From contig JALUXN010000316.1 in assembly GCA_027018975.1 (NCBI GenBank), positions 1 through 14,556 of the forward strand: a stretch of DNA of 14,556 nucleotides. Reading direction: 5' to 3'. Under the pieces are notes generated by a model. It worked only from the letters and a program-made list of their open reading frames with translations, did not search any database and was not told the origin of the DNA. Each line of letters starts with the position of its first letter. The first letter of the stretch is position 1. The position numbers were made by a program, and so were the translations under genes. Below are positions 6,223 to 14,278 of this stretch, in pieces. The DNA comes from Mariprofundaceae bacterium (GTDB taxonomy: Bacteria; Pseudomonadota; Zetaproteobacteria; Mariprofundales; Mariprofundaceae).

Positions 6223-6731
6223 TGAAGCGTCTGACTGCTCCGCTGCTGGGCGCCTGGCTGGTGCTGCTGCTCGCCGGCTGCGGCTATCATCTGCTCGGCC
6301 ATGGCGGCGGTCGCGGTGCGTTGCCGGCCGATGTGACGGCGGTAGCGATCAGTGGCAATGGTGATGCCGAACTGCTGCGCGGCCTGCGTCAGCGTTTGGC
6401 CGATGATGTGGCGGTGGTGGCGGCGGGCGATGCCGTCGATCCGGCGCATGTGGCGACGCTCTTTGTGCAGATGGCACCGGTCAGTTTCGCGCCATCAGCC
6501 TACAGCGCCAGCGGTGTGGCGACACAGTATCGCATGACCTTTGCAGGACAGATGACGCTGACGCGCGACGGACGCGAACTCTGGCAGAGCGGCAATATTC
6601 AGCGCCAAGGCGATGTCTATGTCACCACCATCGATCCGACCACCATCGAGGCGTCGCGCACGCGGCTGCTGCGCGATCTGCGCAAAGCCTGGCTCGACGA
6701 TGCCATGGCGCGGCTGCGCTCCGGCTTTTGA
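6222..6731 (+). CDS. lptE: LPS-assembly lipoprotein LptE
   Basis: LptE plugs the LptD barrel in the outer membrane and helps insert LPS. The 169-aa product starts with a lipoprotein signal (residues 1-19) and a lipobox LAGC with the lipidated Cys at 20. CGYHL right after it is the family signature. The remaining ~150 residues (about 170 in total) fit the LptE/RlpB length. Position directly after leuS and before holA is the classical leuS-lptE-holA order, which strongly supports the call despite poor sequence conservation. ATG 6222 shares its A with the leuS TGA stop. The frame is open further upstream inside leuS, but only ATG 6222 gives a proper signal sequence. Confidence 0.92.
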   Translation: MKRLTAPLLGAWLVLLLAGCGYHLLGHGGGRGALPADVTAVAISGNGDAELLRGLRQRLADDVAVVAAGDAVDPAHVATLFVQMAPVSFAPSAYSASGVATQYRMTFAGQMTLTRDGRELWQSGNIQRQGDVYVTTIDPTTIEASRTRLLRDLRKAWLDDAMARLRSGF

Positions 6732-6766
6732 GATGAGCTCCGCCGTGATCAACCGAGACTGAGCCG

Positions 6767-7753
6767 ATGCGACTGCGCGCCGATCAGCTCCTGCCCCCCC
6801 AACATAGCCGTTACTATTTTTATGGCGACGATCACGATGCGATCTTCGAGGCGGCCGATGCGCTGCTGGCGGCTGGCTCGGATGCTGAAGGCGTGATTTG
6901 TATGCGGCTCGATGTGAGCGAGCTGGCACGCTTTGAGGAGGCGTCGAAAAACCTCGGCCTTTTCGGCCCATCGCCCTGCTATGCGCTGGTGCGCAATGCG
7001 CAGTCGGCGACACCGAAGCAGGGCGAGCATCTGAAAAAATTGCTGGCCAGCGACCTCTCCGAGCATCGTCTGATTGTCTGTGCGCCGGGGGTGGATTGGA
7101 AAAAGGCACTGCACAAGCAGTTGAAGGCGGATCCAACGCTGCCGCAGTGCGAGTTTCATCTCCCCGATGAGGCGGGCTTTGCCCGCTGGCTGGAGCGGGA
7201 GGTGGCGGCCTCCGGTCTGCAGATGGCGCCCGATACGGTGACGTGGATGGCCGAGCGGCTCTGCGGCATGCGGTTGGCGGCGCGGCAGTTGATTGAGCGG
7301 CTGAAGTGGTATGACAACGGCGCGGGCGAGCCACTGGGGTTGGATGTGGTCGGTGAACTGCTCGGCGAGCGGGCGCCGGGGGCGCTGGAGGATTGGTGCC
7401 ACGCCACGGCGATGCGGCAGCCGGAGGCGGTGCATCTCTGTGTGCGGCTGCTTAATGAGCAGCAGGTGGCCGAGGTGCAGATGGTCTCCTGGCTGGGCAC
7501 GCGGTTGCAGCAGTTGTTGATGTATCTCTGGTTTCAGGCCAAGCGTGACCGCAATCCGTTGATGGCGGCGAAGGTGTTTGGCGAGGCGCGGCAGAAGGTG
7601 CCGGCTGAGGCGGCCTGCTGGCGCGGCTCGGAGTTGCGCGAGGCGCTGGCCGAGGTGGTGCGCGCAGAGAAGCTGGTGAAGGGCGCGTCGATCGAGGAGA
7701 AACGAACCGTCATCGAGGGACTGACGCGGCGGCTGGTGGCGGGAGCGGCATGA
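6767..7753 (+). CDS. holA: DNA polymerase III, delta subunit
   Basis: HolA is the clamp-loader subunit that opens the beta sliding clamp. The product is 328 aa, near the E. coli length of 343. Visible features match the family: an N-terminal FYGDDHDAIFEAADAL helix region (the usual LxGDE/PLL segment), a central VCAPGVDWKKALHKQL strand-helix, WLEREVAASGLQMAPDTV typical of domain II, and a C-terminal helical part with EAVHLCVRLLNEQQ and IEEKRTVIEGLTRRLV. No upstream in-frame start exists after the TGA at 6746-6748, so ATG 6767 is firm. The 35-nt gap after lptE holds a nine-codon micro-ORF (6733-6762). The 3' end overlaps bioA by four bases (ATGA), so the two are translationally coupled. Confidence 0.93.
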   Translation: MRLRADQLLPPQHSRYYFYGDDHDAIFEAADALLAAGSDAEGVICMRLDVSELARFEEASKNLGLFGPSPCYALVRNAQSATPKQGEHLKKLLASDLSEHRLIVCAPGVDWKKALHKQLKADPTLPQCEFHLPDEAGFARWLEREVAASGLQMAPDTVTWMAERLCGMRLAARQLIERLKWYDNGAGEPLGLDVVGELLGERAPGALEDWCHATAMRQPEAVHLCVRLLNEQQVAEVQMVSWLGTRLQQLLMYLWFQAKRDRNPLMAAKVFGEARQKVPAEAACWRGSELREALAEVVRAEKLVKGASIEEKRTVIEGLTRRLVAGAA

Positions 7754-9033
7754 GTTTAGCTGCTGAGCGGCTGGCCTTTGAGGCGGCGCATATCTGGCAC
7801 CCCTACGCCAGCATGCAGCAGCCGGCGCCGGTCTATGCGGTGCGCGCGGCTGAGGGTGTCTATCTGGAGCTGGCGGATGGGCGCAAGGTGATCGACGGCA
7901 TGTCGTCGTGGTGGTGCGCGATTCACGGCTACAATGTGCCGGAGCTGAACCGCGCCATCGAAACGCAGCTGGGCAAGATGGCGCATGTGATGTTCGGCGG
8001 CTTGACCCATCAGCCGGCAATCGAGCTGGCCGAACGGCTGCTGCAGTTGCTGCCGCCATCGTTGCAACACATCTTTTTCTGCGACTCCGGCTCGGTGGCG
8101 GTGGAGGTGGCGATCAAGATGGCGCTGCAGTATTGGCAGGCGCTGGGCGCGCGGCAGAAAACGCGCCTACTCACCATTCGTCACGGTTATCATGGCGATA
8201 CCTTCGGGGCGATGAGCGTCTGCGACCCCGAGAGCGGCATGCATCATCTCTTTACCGGCCTGCTCGCCGAACAATTCTTCGCCGATGCGCCGACGGCGGC
8301 CGATGATGCGGCGTGGGATGATGCGCAAATCGATGCGTTTCAACAGATGATTGCCGCCCACCACGATGAACTGGCGGCGGTGATTCTGGAGCCGATCGTG
8401 CAGGGGGCGGGCGGCATGCGTTTTTATGCGCCGGAATTTCTGCGCCAAGTGCGCGCGCTCTGTGACCGCTACGATCTGCTGCTAATTGTCGATGAGATCG
8501 CCACTGGTTTCGGCCGCACCGGTACGATGTTTGCCAGCGAGCAGGCGGGGGTTGCTGGCGATATTGTCTGCATCGGCAAGGCGCTGACTGGTGGCTATAT
8601 GAGTTTGGCGGCTACGCTCTGCTCTGCCAAGGTGTGCGCGGGGATTCATGCCGACGGGCGCGGCGTGTTGATGCACGGACCGACCTTCATGGCCAATCCG
8701 CTCGCCTGCGCCGTTGCCGCAGCCAGTATCGATCTGCTGCTCGCCTCGCCCTGGCAGCAGCGGGTGGCGCAGATTGAGGCGGGGCTGCGCGCCGGATTGA
8801 TGGCGTGCCGCGATCTGCCGTCGGTGGCCGATGTGCGGGTGAAAGGGGCGATCGGGGTAGTCGAGATGCATGAGGCGATCGATCTGCCGCGCGTGCAGGC
8901 GGCGTTGATGCAGCAGGGCGTCTGGCTGCGCCCCTTCGGCAAACTGCTCTACACCATGCCGCCATTGACGGTGAGTGCGGCCGAGTTGGAGCAGATCACT
9001 GCGGCGATGCGCAGCGTGGTGGCGTCAAGATAA
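7750..9033 (+). CDS. bioA: Adenosylmethionine--8-amino-7-oxononanoate aminotransferase
   Basis: BioA is a PLP enzyme that converts KAPA to DAPA using S-adenosylmethionine as amino donor, the third-last step of biotin synthesis. The 427-aa product fits the family. BioA-type signatures are WHPYASM near the N-terminus (residues ~16-22), DGMSSWWCAIHGY (~50-62), the FFCDSGSVAVEVAIKMA PLP-phosphate loop, HGYHGDTFGAMSV, LIVDEIATGFGRTG, and GKALTGGYM with the Schiff-base lysine at 277. WHPYASM and DGMSSWW separate BioA from other class III aminotransferases such as ArgD or GabT. No other bio gene is in the window. It overlaps holA by ATGA and is followed after 59 nt by the sensor kinase. Confidence 0.95.
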   Translation: MSLAAERLAFEAAHIWHPYASMQQPAPVYAVRAAEGVYLELADGRKVIDGMSSWWCAIHGYNVPELNRAIETQLGKMAHVMFGGLTHQPAIELAERLLQLLPPSLQHIFFCDSGSVAVEVAIKMALQYWQALGARQKTRLLTIRHGYHGDTFGAMSVCDPESGMHHLFTGLLAEQFFADAPTAADDAAWDDAQIDAFQQMIAAHHDELAAVILEPIVQGAGGMRFYAPEFLRQVRALCDRYDLLLIVDEIATGFGRTGTMFASEQAGVAGDIVCIGKALTGGYMSLAATLCSAKVCAGIHADGRGVLMHGPTFMANPLACAVAAASIDLLLASPWQQRVAQIEAGLRAGLMACRDLPSVADVRVKGAIGVVEMHEAIDLPRVQAALMQQGVWLRPFGKLLYTMPPLTVSAAELEQITAAMRSVVASR

Positions 9034-9082
9034 GCAGGCGCTGATGCGCGCGTTCAGCTGATGAGCATGTTCAATATGGACG

Positions 9083-9087
9083 GGAGG
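9083..9087 (+). promoter_or_regulatory. Shine-Dalgarno GGAGG for the sensor kinase
   Basis: GGAGG lies five bases before ATG 9093 but only two before ATG 9090, which favours 9093. Both codons are in the same frame. Confidence 0.6.
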
Positions 9088-9092
9088 GCATG

Positions 9093-12000
9093 ATGAGATT
9101 GATGCGAATGTGGGGGATGCAGATGCGTGGGATGGGCACGCTGTTGGCGTTGGCGGGGATGATGCTCGCCGCTGTGCTTGGCGGGACGCAGAGTGGATGG
9201 GCGGCGGAGGGTGTGGCATCGGCTGCGTCGATCACCTTGAGCGAGCAGCAGCGGGCGTGGATTGCGGCGCATCCGACGATTCGCGTGGCGGCGGTAGCGG
9301 ACTGGCCGCCGCTGGAGTTTCAGGATAAACAGGGGCGTTATAGTGGTATTACGGTGCAGTTTCTGCGCCGCTTGTCGGCGTTCACCGGCCTGCACTTTGA
9401 ACCCTATTTTGCCCCCTGGCCGGAGCAGCTGAACAAGCTCAAGCATGGCGAGCTCGACATCTCTGCCGGCCTCTACCGCACCCCTTCGCGCGAACAGTTC
9501 CTCAATTTCACCACCCCGACCATCGGCAGCGTCGATGCCATTTTTGTACGCAGTGACCACACCCATATCCACAGCATGGATGATCTGAAGGGGCATCGTG
9601 TGGCGGTCGAGAAAAGCTACTACACCGAAGAGATCCTGCAGCGCGAGCACCCCGAGATTCATCTGCTGCCGGTGAGCAATGCGCTGGAGGCGTTGAAGAC
9701 GGTGGCGGTGGGGAAGGCGGATGCCTATATCGGCAATCAATATGTCGCCAACTACCTGATTCGCGAAAACTTTATTCCGGATCTGAAGCCGGTGGGCTAC
9801 ATGGGCAAGGGCGCGCGCGAGCTGGTGATGGGGGTGCGCAAAGATTGGCCGGAGTTGACGGCGATTCTCAATCAGGGATTGGCGGCGATCAGCGATGAAG
9901 AGCGCCAGCAGATCCTCGCCGACTTTGTCGATGCGCAGCAGCGGCCGCTGGAGGCCAAGCGGCTGGATGAGCAGCAGGTGCATATGTCGATCCTCTACTG
10001 GTTTATTGGTGTGTCGCTGCTGATCCTGCTGCTGATTATGGCCTGTAGCCGCTGGCGGATGATGCTCAAGCAGAAGGTGATGGTCTATGTGGTGCTGCCG
10101 ATCTTTTTTGTCATCTCGCTGGTGCTTGGCTACGGCAGCTGGGAGGCGACAAAGTTTGAGACGGCTAAGGTGAAGGAGGAGCTCTTTCAGCACGCGACGA
10201 TTCGCGCCGACCATATCGATGTGCGGCTACGTGAGTTGGCGACGGTGGCCAAAATCACAGCCGGCGTTGTGGCTGCCTCCGAGAGTATGCGCGAGGCCGA
10301 CTATTATGAGATTCTCAAGCGCAATGTGCTCGACAGCCGCTTTATCTATGGCGCGGCGATTGCGTTGGAGCCGGGTGTGTTTCAGGGGCGCAAGCGCTTC
10401 TCACCCTATGTCTATCGCCATAATGGCACGCTGAAATCGATCGATATTGCAAATAGTTACGATTACCTCGCGCCCGATATGGAGTGGTATGCCGCCCCGC
10501 GTGCGCGCCACCATGCACTCTGGACGGAGCCCTATTTTGATGCGGGCGCGGGCAACATCTACATGACCACCTACTCGGTGCCGATTCTCCGCAAGGGGAA
10601 GCTGATCGGTGTGGCGACGGTGGATGTCGATCTCTCCGATATGCCTGCTTTTAGCGGATTTGACCGCAGTGAGGCACCGCGTCTGGCGATTATCAGCAGT
10701 GCCGACCGTTTTATTTTTCACCCTGAGGCGTCCCTGTGCGGACAGCCGATCCAGGCGATGCGAGGCTTCTCTCCTGCGCAGATGCAGAAGCTGGAGCGGG
10801 CGCTGCATCATGAGCATGTCGGGGTGTTTGATCTGGAAAACAGCGCCGGTGATGACCTCTTCGCCTCTTTTGCGCCGATTGCACATGCTGGCTGGAAACT
10901 GTTTGTTTATGTGCCGCAGGCGGAGGCGCTGGCGATGGTGGCGGCACACGCCAAGATGCAACTGCTGTTATTGACAGCGGCGTTGTTGCTCTCACTGCTT
11001 GGCGCGATCCTGTTTACCGATCGTATCACCAAACCATTGGCGCGCTTGAGTGATGTGGCGGGTGCACTGGCCGAGGGGCGGCTGGATGTGGAGATTCGCC
11101 ACCGGGGTCATGATGAGGTGGGGCAGCTGGCTGAGGCGTTTCGGGTGATGGTGCAGAAGCTCTGCGCCCGTGAAGCGGCGTTGCAGCAGCTCAATGATGA
11201 GCTGGAGGCGCGGGTCGAGGCGCGCACAGAGGCGCTGAAGGAGAGCGAAGAGACACTCCACCGCATCTTTGAAGGGACGCCTGTGCCGCTGGTTATTTCG
11301 CGCATGGAGGATGGTGTTGTGTTGCGCAGTAATCGGGCGATGAAGACGTTTCATCAGCTCTCCGGCGATGCGCTGGAGACGGTGCGGACGGTGGATGCAT
11401 ATGCCGATCCCAAGCAGCGCGTTGCGGTCTTGCGGGCATTCAAAGATAACGGTCTGGTTGATCAGATGGAGGTGCAGATCAAACGGCTGGGGACGGGGGA
11501 GGTGCGCACCTGTCTGATCTCCATCCACCCCGTTCAGGCGATGGGTGAGATGGTGTTTCTGGTCAGTATGGTCGATATCACTGAACGTAAACAGATGGAG
11601 GCGGCGCTGGAGCAGGCCAAAGAGGCTGCTGATGCGGCCAATCGGGCGAAGAGTGATTTTCTGGCCAACATGTCGCATGAGATTCGCACGCCGATGAACG
11701 CGATCATGGGCTTGGGGCAGCTGGCGCTGATGACGGATCTGACCCCCAAGCAGCAGGATTATCTGAATAAAATCAACCGCGCGGCCGAGTCGCTGCTTGG
11801 TATTATCAACGACATTCTTGATTTCTCCAAGATCGAGGCGGGCAAGCTTGAAATGGAGTCGGTCGAGTTTGATCTCAATGACGTGCTCGATAATGTGATC
11901 AATCTGGTGGCGCAGAAGGCGAGCGACAAGGGGTTGGAGTTCCTTATTGCCACCAAGCCGAATCTGGAGATGTCGCTGGTTGGCGATCCGCTGCGATTGG

Positions 12001-13835
12001 GGCAGATCTTGATCAATCTGGCCAACAATGCGGTGAAATTCACCGAGCAGGGGCAGATCGTTATCGAAGTCGATGAGGTGGCGCAGCAGGATGATGAGAT
12101 CACGCTGCGCTTTGCCGTGAGCGATACCGGCATCGGCATGACACCGGAGCAGCGCGGCAAGCTCTTCCAGGCATTTTCGCAGGCGGATAGCTCCACCACT
12201 CGCAAATATGGCGGCACGGGGCTGGGGCTGACCATCTGCAAGCGGCTGGTGCATATGATGGGCGGCGAGATCGATGTGACTTCGGAGGCAGGCAAGGGGA
12301 GCTGTTTCTTCTTTACCGCCAACTTCGGCAAGGGGAGCGCGCGGCTGCGGGAGCGGGAGGTGGTGCCGCGTGAGCTGAATGATCTGCGCGTGCTGGTGGT
12401 CGATGATAATCCGACCTCGTGTGAGATCCTGCAGGGCTACTGCCGGGCGTTCGGTTTTGCCTGCGATGTAGTGCATTCGGGGGCTGCGGCCATTGAGGCG
12501 GTGGCGCAGACGGCAGACGAGCAGCCCTATCAGCTGCTGCTGATGGATTGGCAGATGCCGGAGATGGATGGCTTGGAGACGAGCCGGCGCATCAAGGCAG
12601 CTGGCGATTCGGCTCCAGCGATTATTGTGGTCTCCGGCTTTGGTCGTGATACTCTGATTCATGAGGTGGAGGAGCTCGGCTTGGATGGCTATTTGAGCAA
12701 GCCGGCCAGCCAGTCCGATCTCTTTGATGCGATCATGCTGGCATTTGGTCAATGCAGTGCGCGGCGTAAGCAGAGGACCAGCGTGCAGATTGCTGTGGCA
12801 CCACACGTGCGCGGCGCGCATCTGCTGCTGGTGGAGGATAATGAGATCAATCAGCAGGTGGCGATCGAGTTGCTGGAGCAGGCGGGACTGCGGGTGAGCG
12901 TGGCGAACAACGGGCAAGAGGGTGTGGATGCGGTGATGCAGCACGATTTCGATGGCGTGTTGATGGATCTGCAGATGCCGGTGATGAATGGATTTGAGGC
13001 GACCCGCATCATTCGCAGCGATCCGCGTTTCAAAGATCTGCCGATTATCGCCATGACTGCCAATGCCATGGCTGGCGATCGTGAGGCGTCTCTTGCCGCC
13101 GGCATGAATGCGCATATTGCCAAGCCGATTGAGCTGGATGAGCTGTTTCAAACGCTGAACCGGTGGATCAAAGCCTCCGATCCGGCTGCAGCGCCAGCAG
13201 TAGCGACGGCCGATGCCTCTGATGATGTGAGCGACATGCCTCCGATGGCCGGGCTCGATATTGCGGCGGGGCTGCAACGTTTGGGCGGCAACAAAAAGCT
13301 CTATCGAAATATCCTGCTCAAGTTCCGCCATAGTCAGGCGGATGCGGTGGCGGTTGTGCGGCAGGCGATTGCCGATGGTGATATGGATTTGGCGATTCGT
13401 ACCGCGCATACCCTCAAGGGGGTGGCGGGCAATATCGCTGCGCTGTCACTGCAGGAGGCGGCCAAAGCGCTGGAGATGGCGCTGCGCGCAGAGGAGCAGT
13501 CGCTGGATGTGCACTATGCGGCGGTGGAGCAGGCGTTGCAGCAGCTATTGGAGGCGACGGCGGTGCTGGAGGCGGATGAAGCGTATGCCGTCGCGGATGG
13601 TGCTGACGTTGATTCTGCGGCGGTGATGACGCAGCTCGATAGCTTGATTGCACTGCTTGAAGATGATGATACCGAGGCTGAGGCGCAGCTGGATACGCTG
13701 CTGCAGAGCTTGCGCGGAGATGCGAAGGCGCATGCGGCGTTGCGGGAGGTTCGCGATGCGGTGGGGGGATATGATTTCGAGTCTGCGCTGGCTGTTGCGC
13801 AGGCGTTGCGCACGCGGCTGGCGGAAGGGGGCTAA
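9093..13835 (+). CDS. Hybrid sensor histidine kinase with dual periplasmic sensors (SBP_bac_3 + dCache-like), HAMP, PAS, two REC and Hpt
   Basis: A 1580-aa inner-membrane phosphorelay kinase. Visible order: signal peptide (~1-36, ending GWAA); Venus-flytrap SBP_bac_3 domain (~55-285) with GELDISAGLYRTPSREQ; TM1 (~297-318); short basic loop; TM2 (~329-350); dCache-like periplasmic domain (~352-620) with EWYAAPRARH and WTEPYFDAGAGN; TM3 (~624-643); HAMP (~641-692); coiled coil; PAS (~718-833, ending DITERKQ); HisKA with His862 in MSHEIRTPMNAI; HATPase with N-box LANNAVKF, DTGIGM (1011) and GGTGLGL (1040); REC1 with Asp1152; REC2 with Asp1292; Hpt with His1439 in AHTLKGVAGN; then a helical tail to 1580. 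All phosphorelay residues are present. The topology is consistent: both sensor domains outside, kinase inside. Ligands and output partner are unknown; no response regulator is nearby. The stop overlaps the convergent rimI stop. Confidence 0.95.
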   Translation: MRLMRMWGMQMRGMGTLLALAGMMLAAVLGGTQSGWAAEGVASAASITLSEQQRAWIAAHPTIRVAAVADWPPLEFQDKQGRYSGITVQFLRRLSAFTGLHFEPYFAPWPEQLNKLKHGELDISAGLYRTPSREQFLNFTTPTIGSVDAIFVRSDHTHIHSMDDLKGHRVAVEKSYYTEEILQREHPEIHLLPVSNALEALKTVAVGKADAYIGNQYVANYLIRENFIPDLKPVGYMGKGARELVMGVRKDWPELTAILNQGLAAISDEERQQILADFVDAQQRPLEAKRLDEQQVHMSILYWFIGVSLLILLLIMACSRWRMMLKQKVMVYVVLPIFFVISLVLGYGSWEATKFETAKVKEELFQHATIRADHIDVRLRELATVAKITAGVVAASESMREADYYEILKRNVLDSRFIYGAAIALEPGVFQGRKRFSPYVYRHNGTLKSIDIANSYDYLAPDMEWYAAPRARHHALWTEPYFDAGAGNIYMTTYSVPILRKGKLIGVATVDVDLSDMPAFSGFDRSEAPRLAIISSADRFIFHPEASLCGQPIQAMRGFSPAQMQKLERALHHEHVGVFDLENSAGDDLFASFAPIAHAGWKLFVYVPQAEALAMVAAHAKMQLLLLTAALLLSLLGAILFTDRITKPLARLSDVAGALAEGRLDVEIRHRGHDEVGQLAEAFRVMVQKLCAREAALQQLNDELEARVEARTEALKESEETLHRIFEGTPVPLVISRMEDGVVLRSNRAMKTFHQLSGDALETVRTVDAYADPKQRVAVLRAFKDNGLVDQMEVQIKRLGTGEVRTCLISIHPVQAMGEMVFLVSMVDITERKQMEAALEQAKEAADAANRAKSDFLANMSHEIRTPMNAIMGLGQLALMTDLTPKQQDYLNKINRAAESLLGIINDILDFSKIEAGKLEMESVEFDLNDVLDNVINLVAQKASDKGLEFLIATKPNLEMSLVGDPLRLGQILINLANNAVKFTEQGQIVIEVDEVAQQDDEITLRFAVSDTGIGMTPEQRGKLFQAFSQADSSTTRKYGGTGLGLTICKRLVHMMGGEIDVTSEAGKGSCFFFTANFGKGSARLREREVVPRELNDLRVLVVDDNPTSCEILQGYCRAFGFACDVVHSGAAAIEAVAQTADEQPYQLLLMDWQMPEMDGLETSRRIKAAGDSAPAIIVVSGFGRDTLIHEVEELGLDGYLSKPASQSDLFDAIMLAFGQCSARRKQRTSVQIAVAPHVRGAHLLLVEDNEINQQVAIELLEQAGLRVSVANNGQEGVDAVMQHDFDGVLMDLQMPVMNGFEATRIIRSDPRFKDLPIIAMTANAMAGDREASLAAGMNAHIAKPIELDELFQTLNRWIKASDPAAAPAVATADASDDVSDMPPMAGLDIAAGLQRLGGNKKLYRNILLKFRHSQADAVAVVRQAIADGDMDLAIRTAHTLKGVAGNIAALSLQEAAKALEMALRAEEQSLDVHYAAVEQALQQLLEATAVLEADEAYAVADGADVDSAAVMTQLDSLIALLEDDDTEAEAQLDTLLQSLRGDAKAHAALREVRDAVGGYDFESALAVAQALRTRLAEGG

Positions 13836-14278
13836 GCTGCTGTGGCAGCGGGACGTGTCATGAGGATGGCATCTTCGCGGCGGCCATTGGCGTCTGGCGG
13901 GTAGTAATCGGGGCGGCAGCCGCAGACCTCGAAGCCGAGAGCGGCGTAGAGGTTGCGGGCGGCGCGGTTGGATGCGCGCACCTCCAGCGCTATGCTGGCA
14001 TCCGGTGCATCATCGATCAGCATTCGGGTCAGACGGTTGGCGATGCCCTGGCGTTGATGCTGCGGGGCGACAGCGATCTGCATGATCTGAATCTCATCCA
14101 GCACAGTGAGCGAGAGTAGATAGCCGACTACGATGCCCTGTTTTTCGCAGAGCAGTAGATCGTAGCCGCTCTCCAGTGCGGAGAGCAGCGCCGCGCGTGA
14201 CCAGCCGTCGTCGAAGAGCTGGCGGTTGAGTTGATAGATCGCCTCCAGATCATCACTTGTGCCCCGGCGTAAGCTCAT
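13832..14278 (-). CDS. rimI: [Ribosomal protein bS18]-alanine N-acetyltransferase
   Basis: RimI is a GNAT-family enzyme that acetylates the N-terminal alanine of ribosomal protein S18, using acetyl-CoA. The 148-aa product is the normal size. Acetyl-CoA-binding motif A is seen as IQIMQIAVAPQHQRQGIA (Q75-R76-Q77-G78-I79-A80). The RimI-type segment LEVRASNRAARNLYAALGFEV lies at 98-118, followed by RPDYYPPDANGRREDAILM, a good match to the RimI C-terminus with its conserved Tyr pair. ATG at 14278-14276 overlaps the upstream prmC stop in an ATGA, so the two are translationally coupled. The TAG stop (13834-13832) overlaps the kinase TAA stop on the other strand, leaving no room for a terminator between the converging genes. 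Confidence 0.92.
   Translation of the reverse strand: MSLRRGTSDDLEAIYQLNRQLFDDGWSRAALLSALESGYDLLLCEKQGIVVGYLLSLTVLDEIQIMQIAVAPQHQRQGIANRLTRMLIDDAPDASIALEVRASNRAARNLYAALGFEVCGCRPDYYPPDANGRREDAILMTRPAATAA

Noticed and set aside
6749..8059. A long minus-strand open frame across holA and the start of bioA
   Set aside because: It is a compositional shadow rich in Arg, Pro and His, with no known motif; holA and bioA in the plus strand are clear.
10992..13409. An 805-codon open frame on the minus strand inside the kinase gene
   Set aside because: It has no recognisable domain, is rich in Arg, His, Gln and Leu as expected for the antisense of a GC-rich gene, and the plus-strand frame carries every kinase, receiver and Hpt motif.
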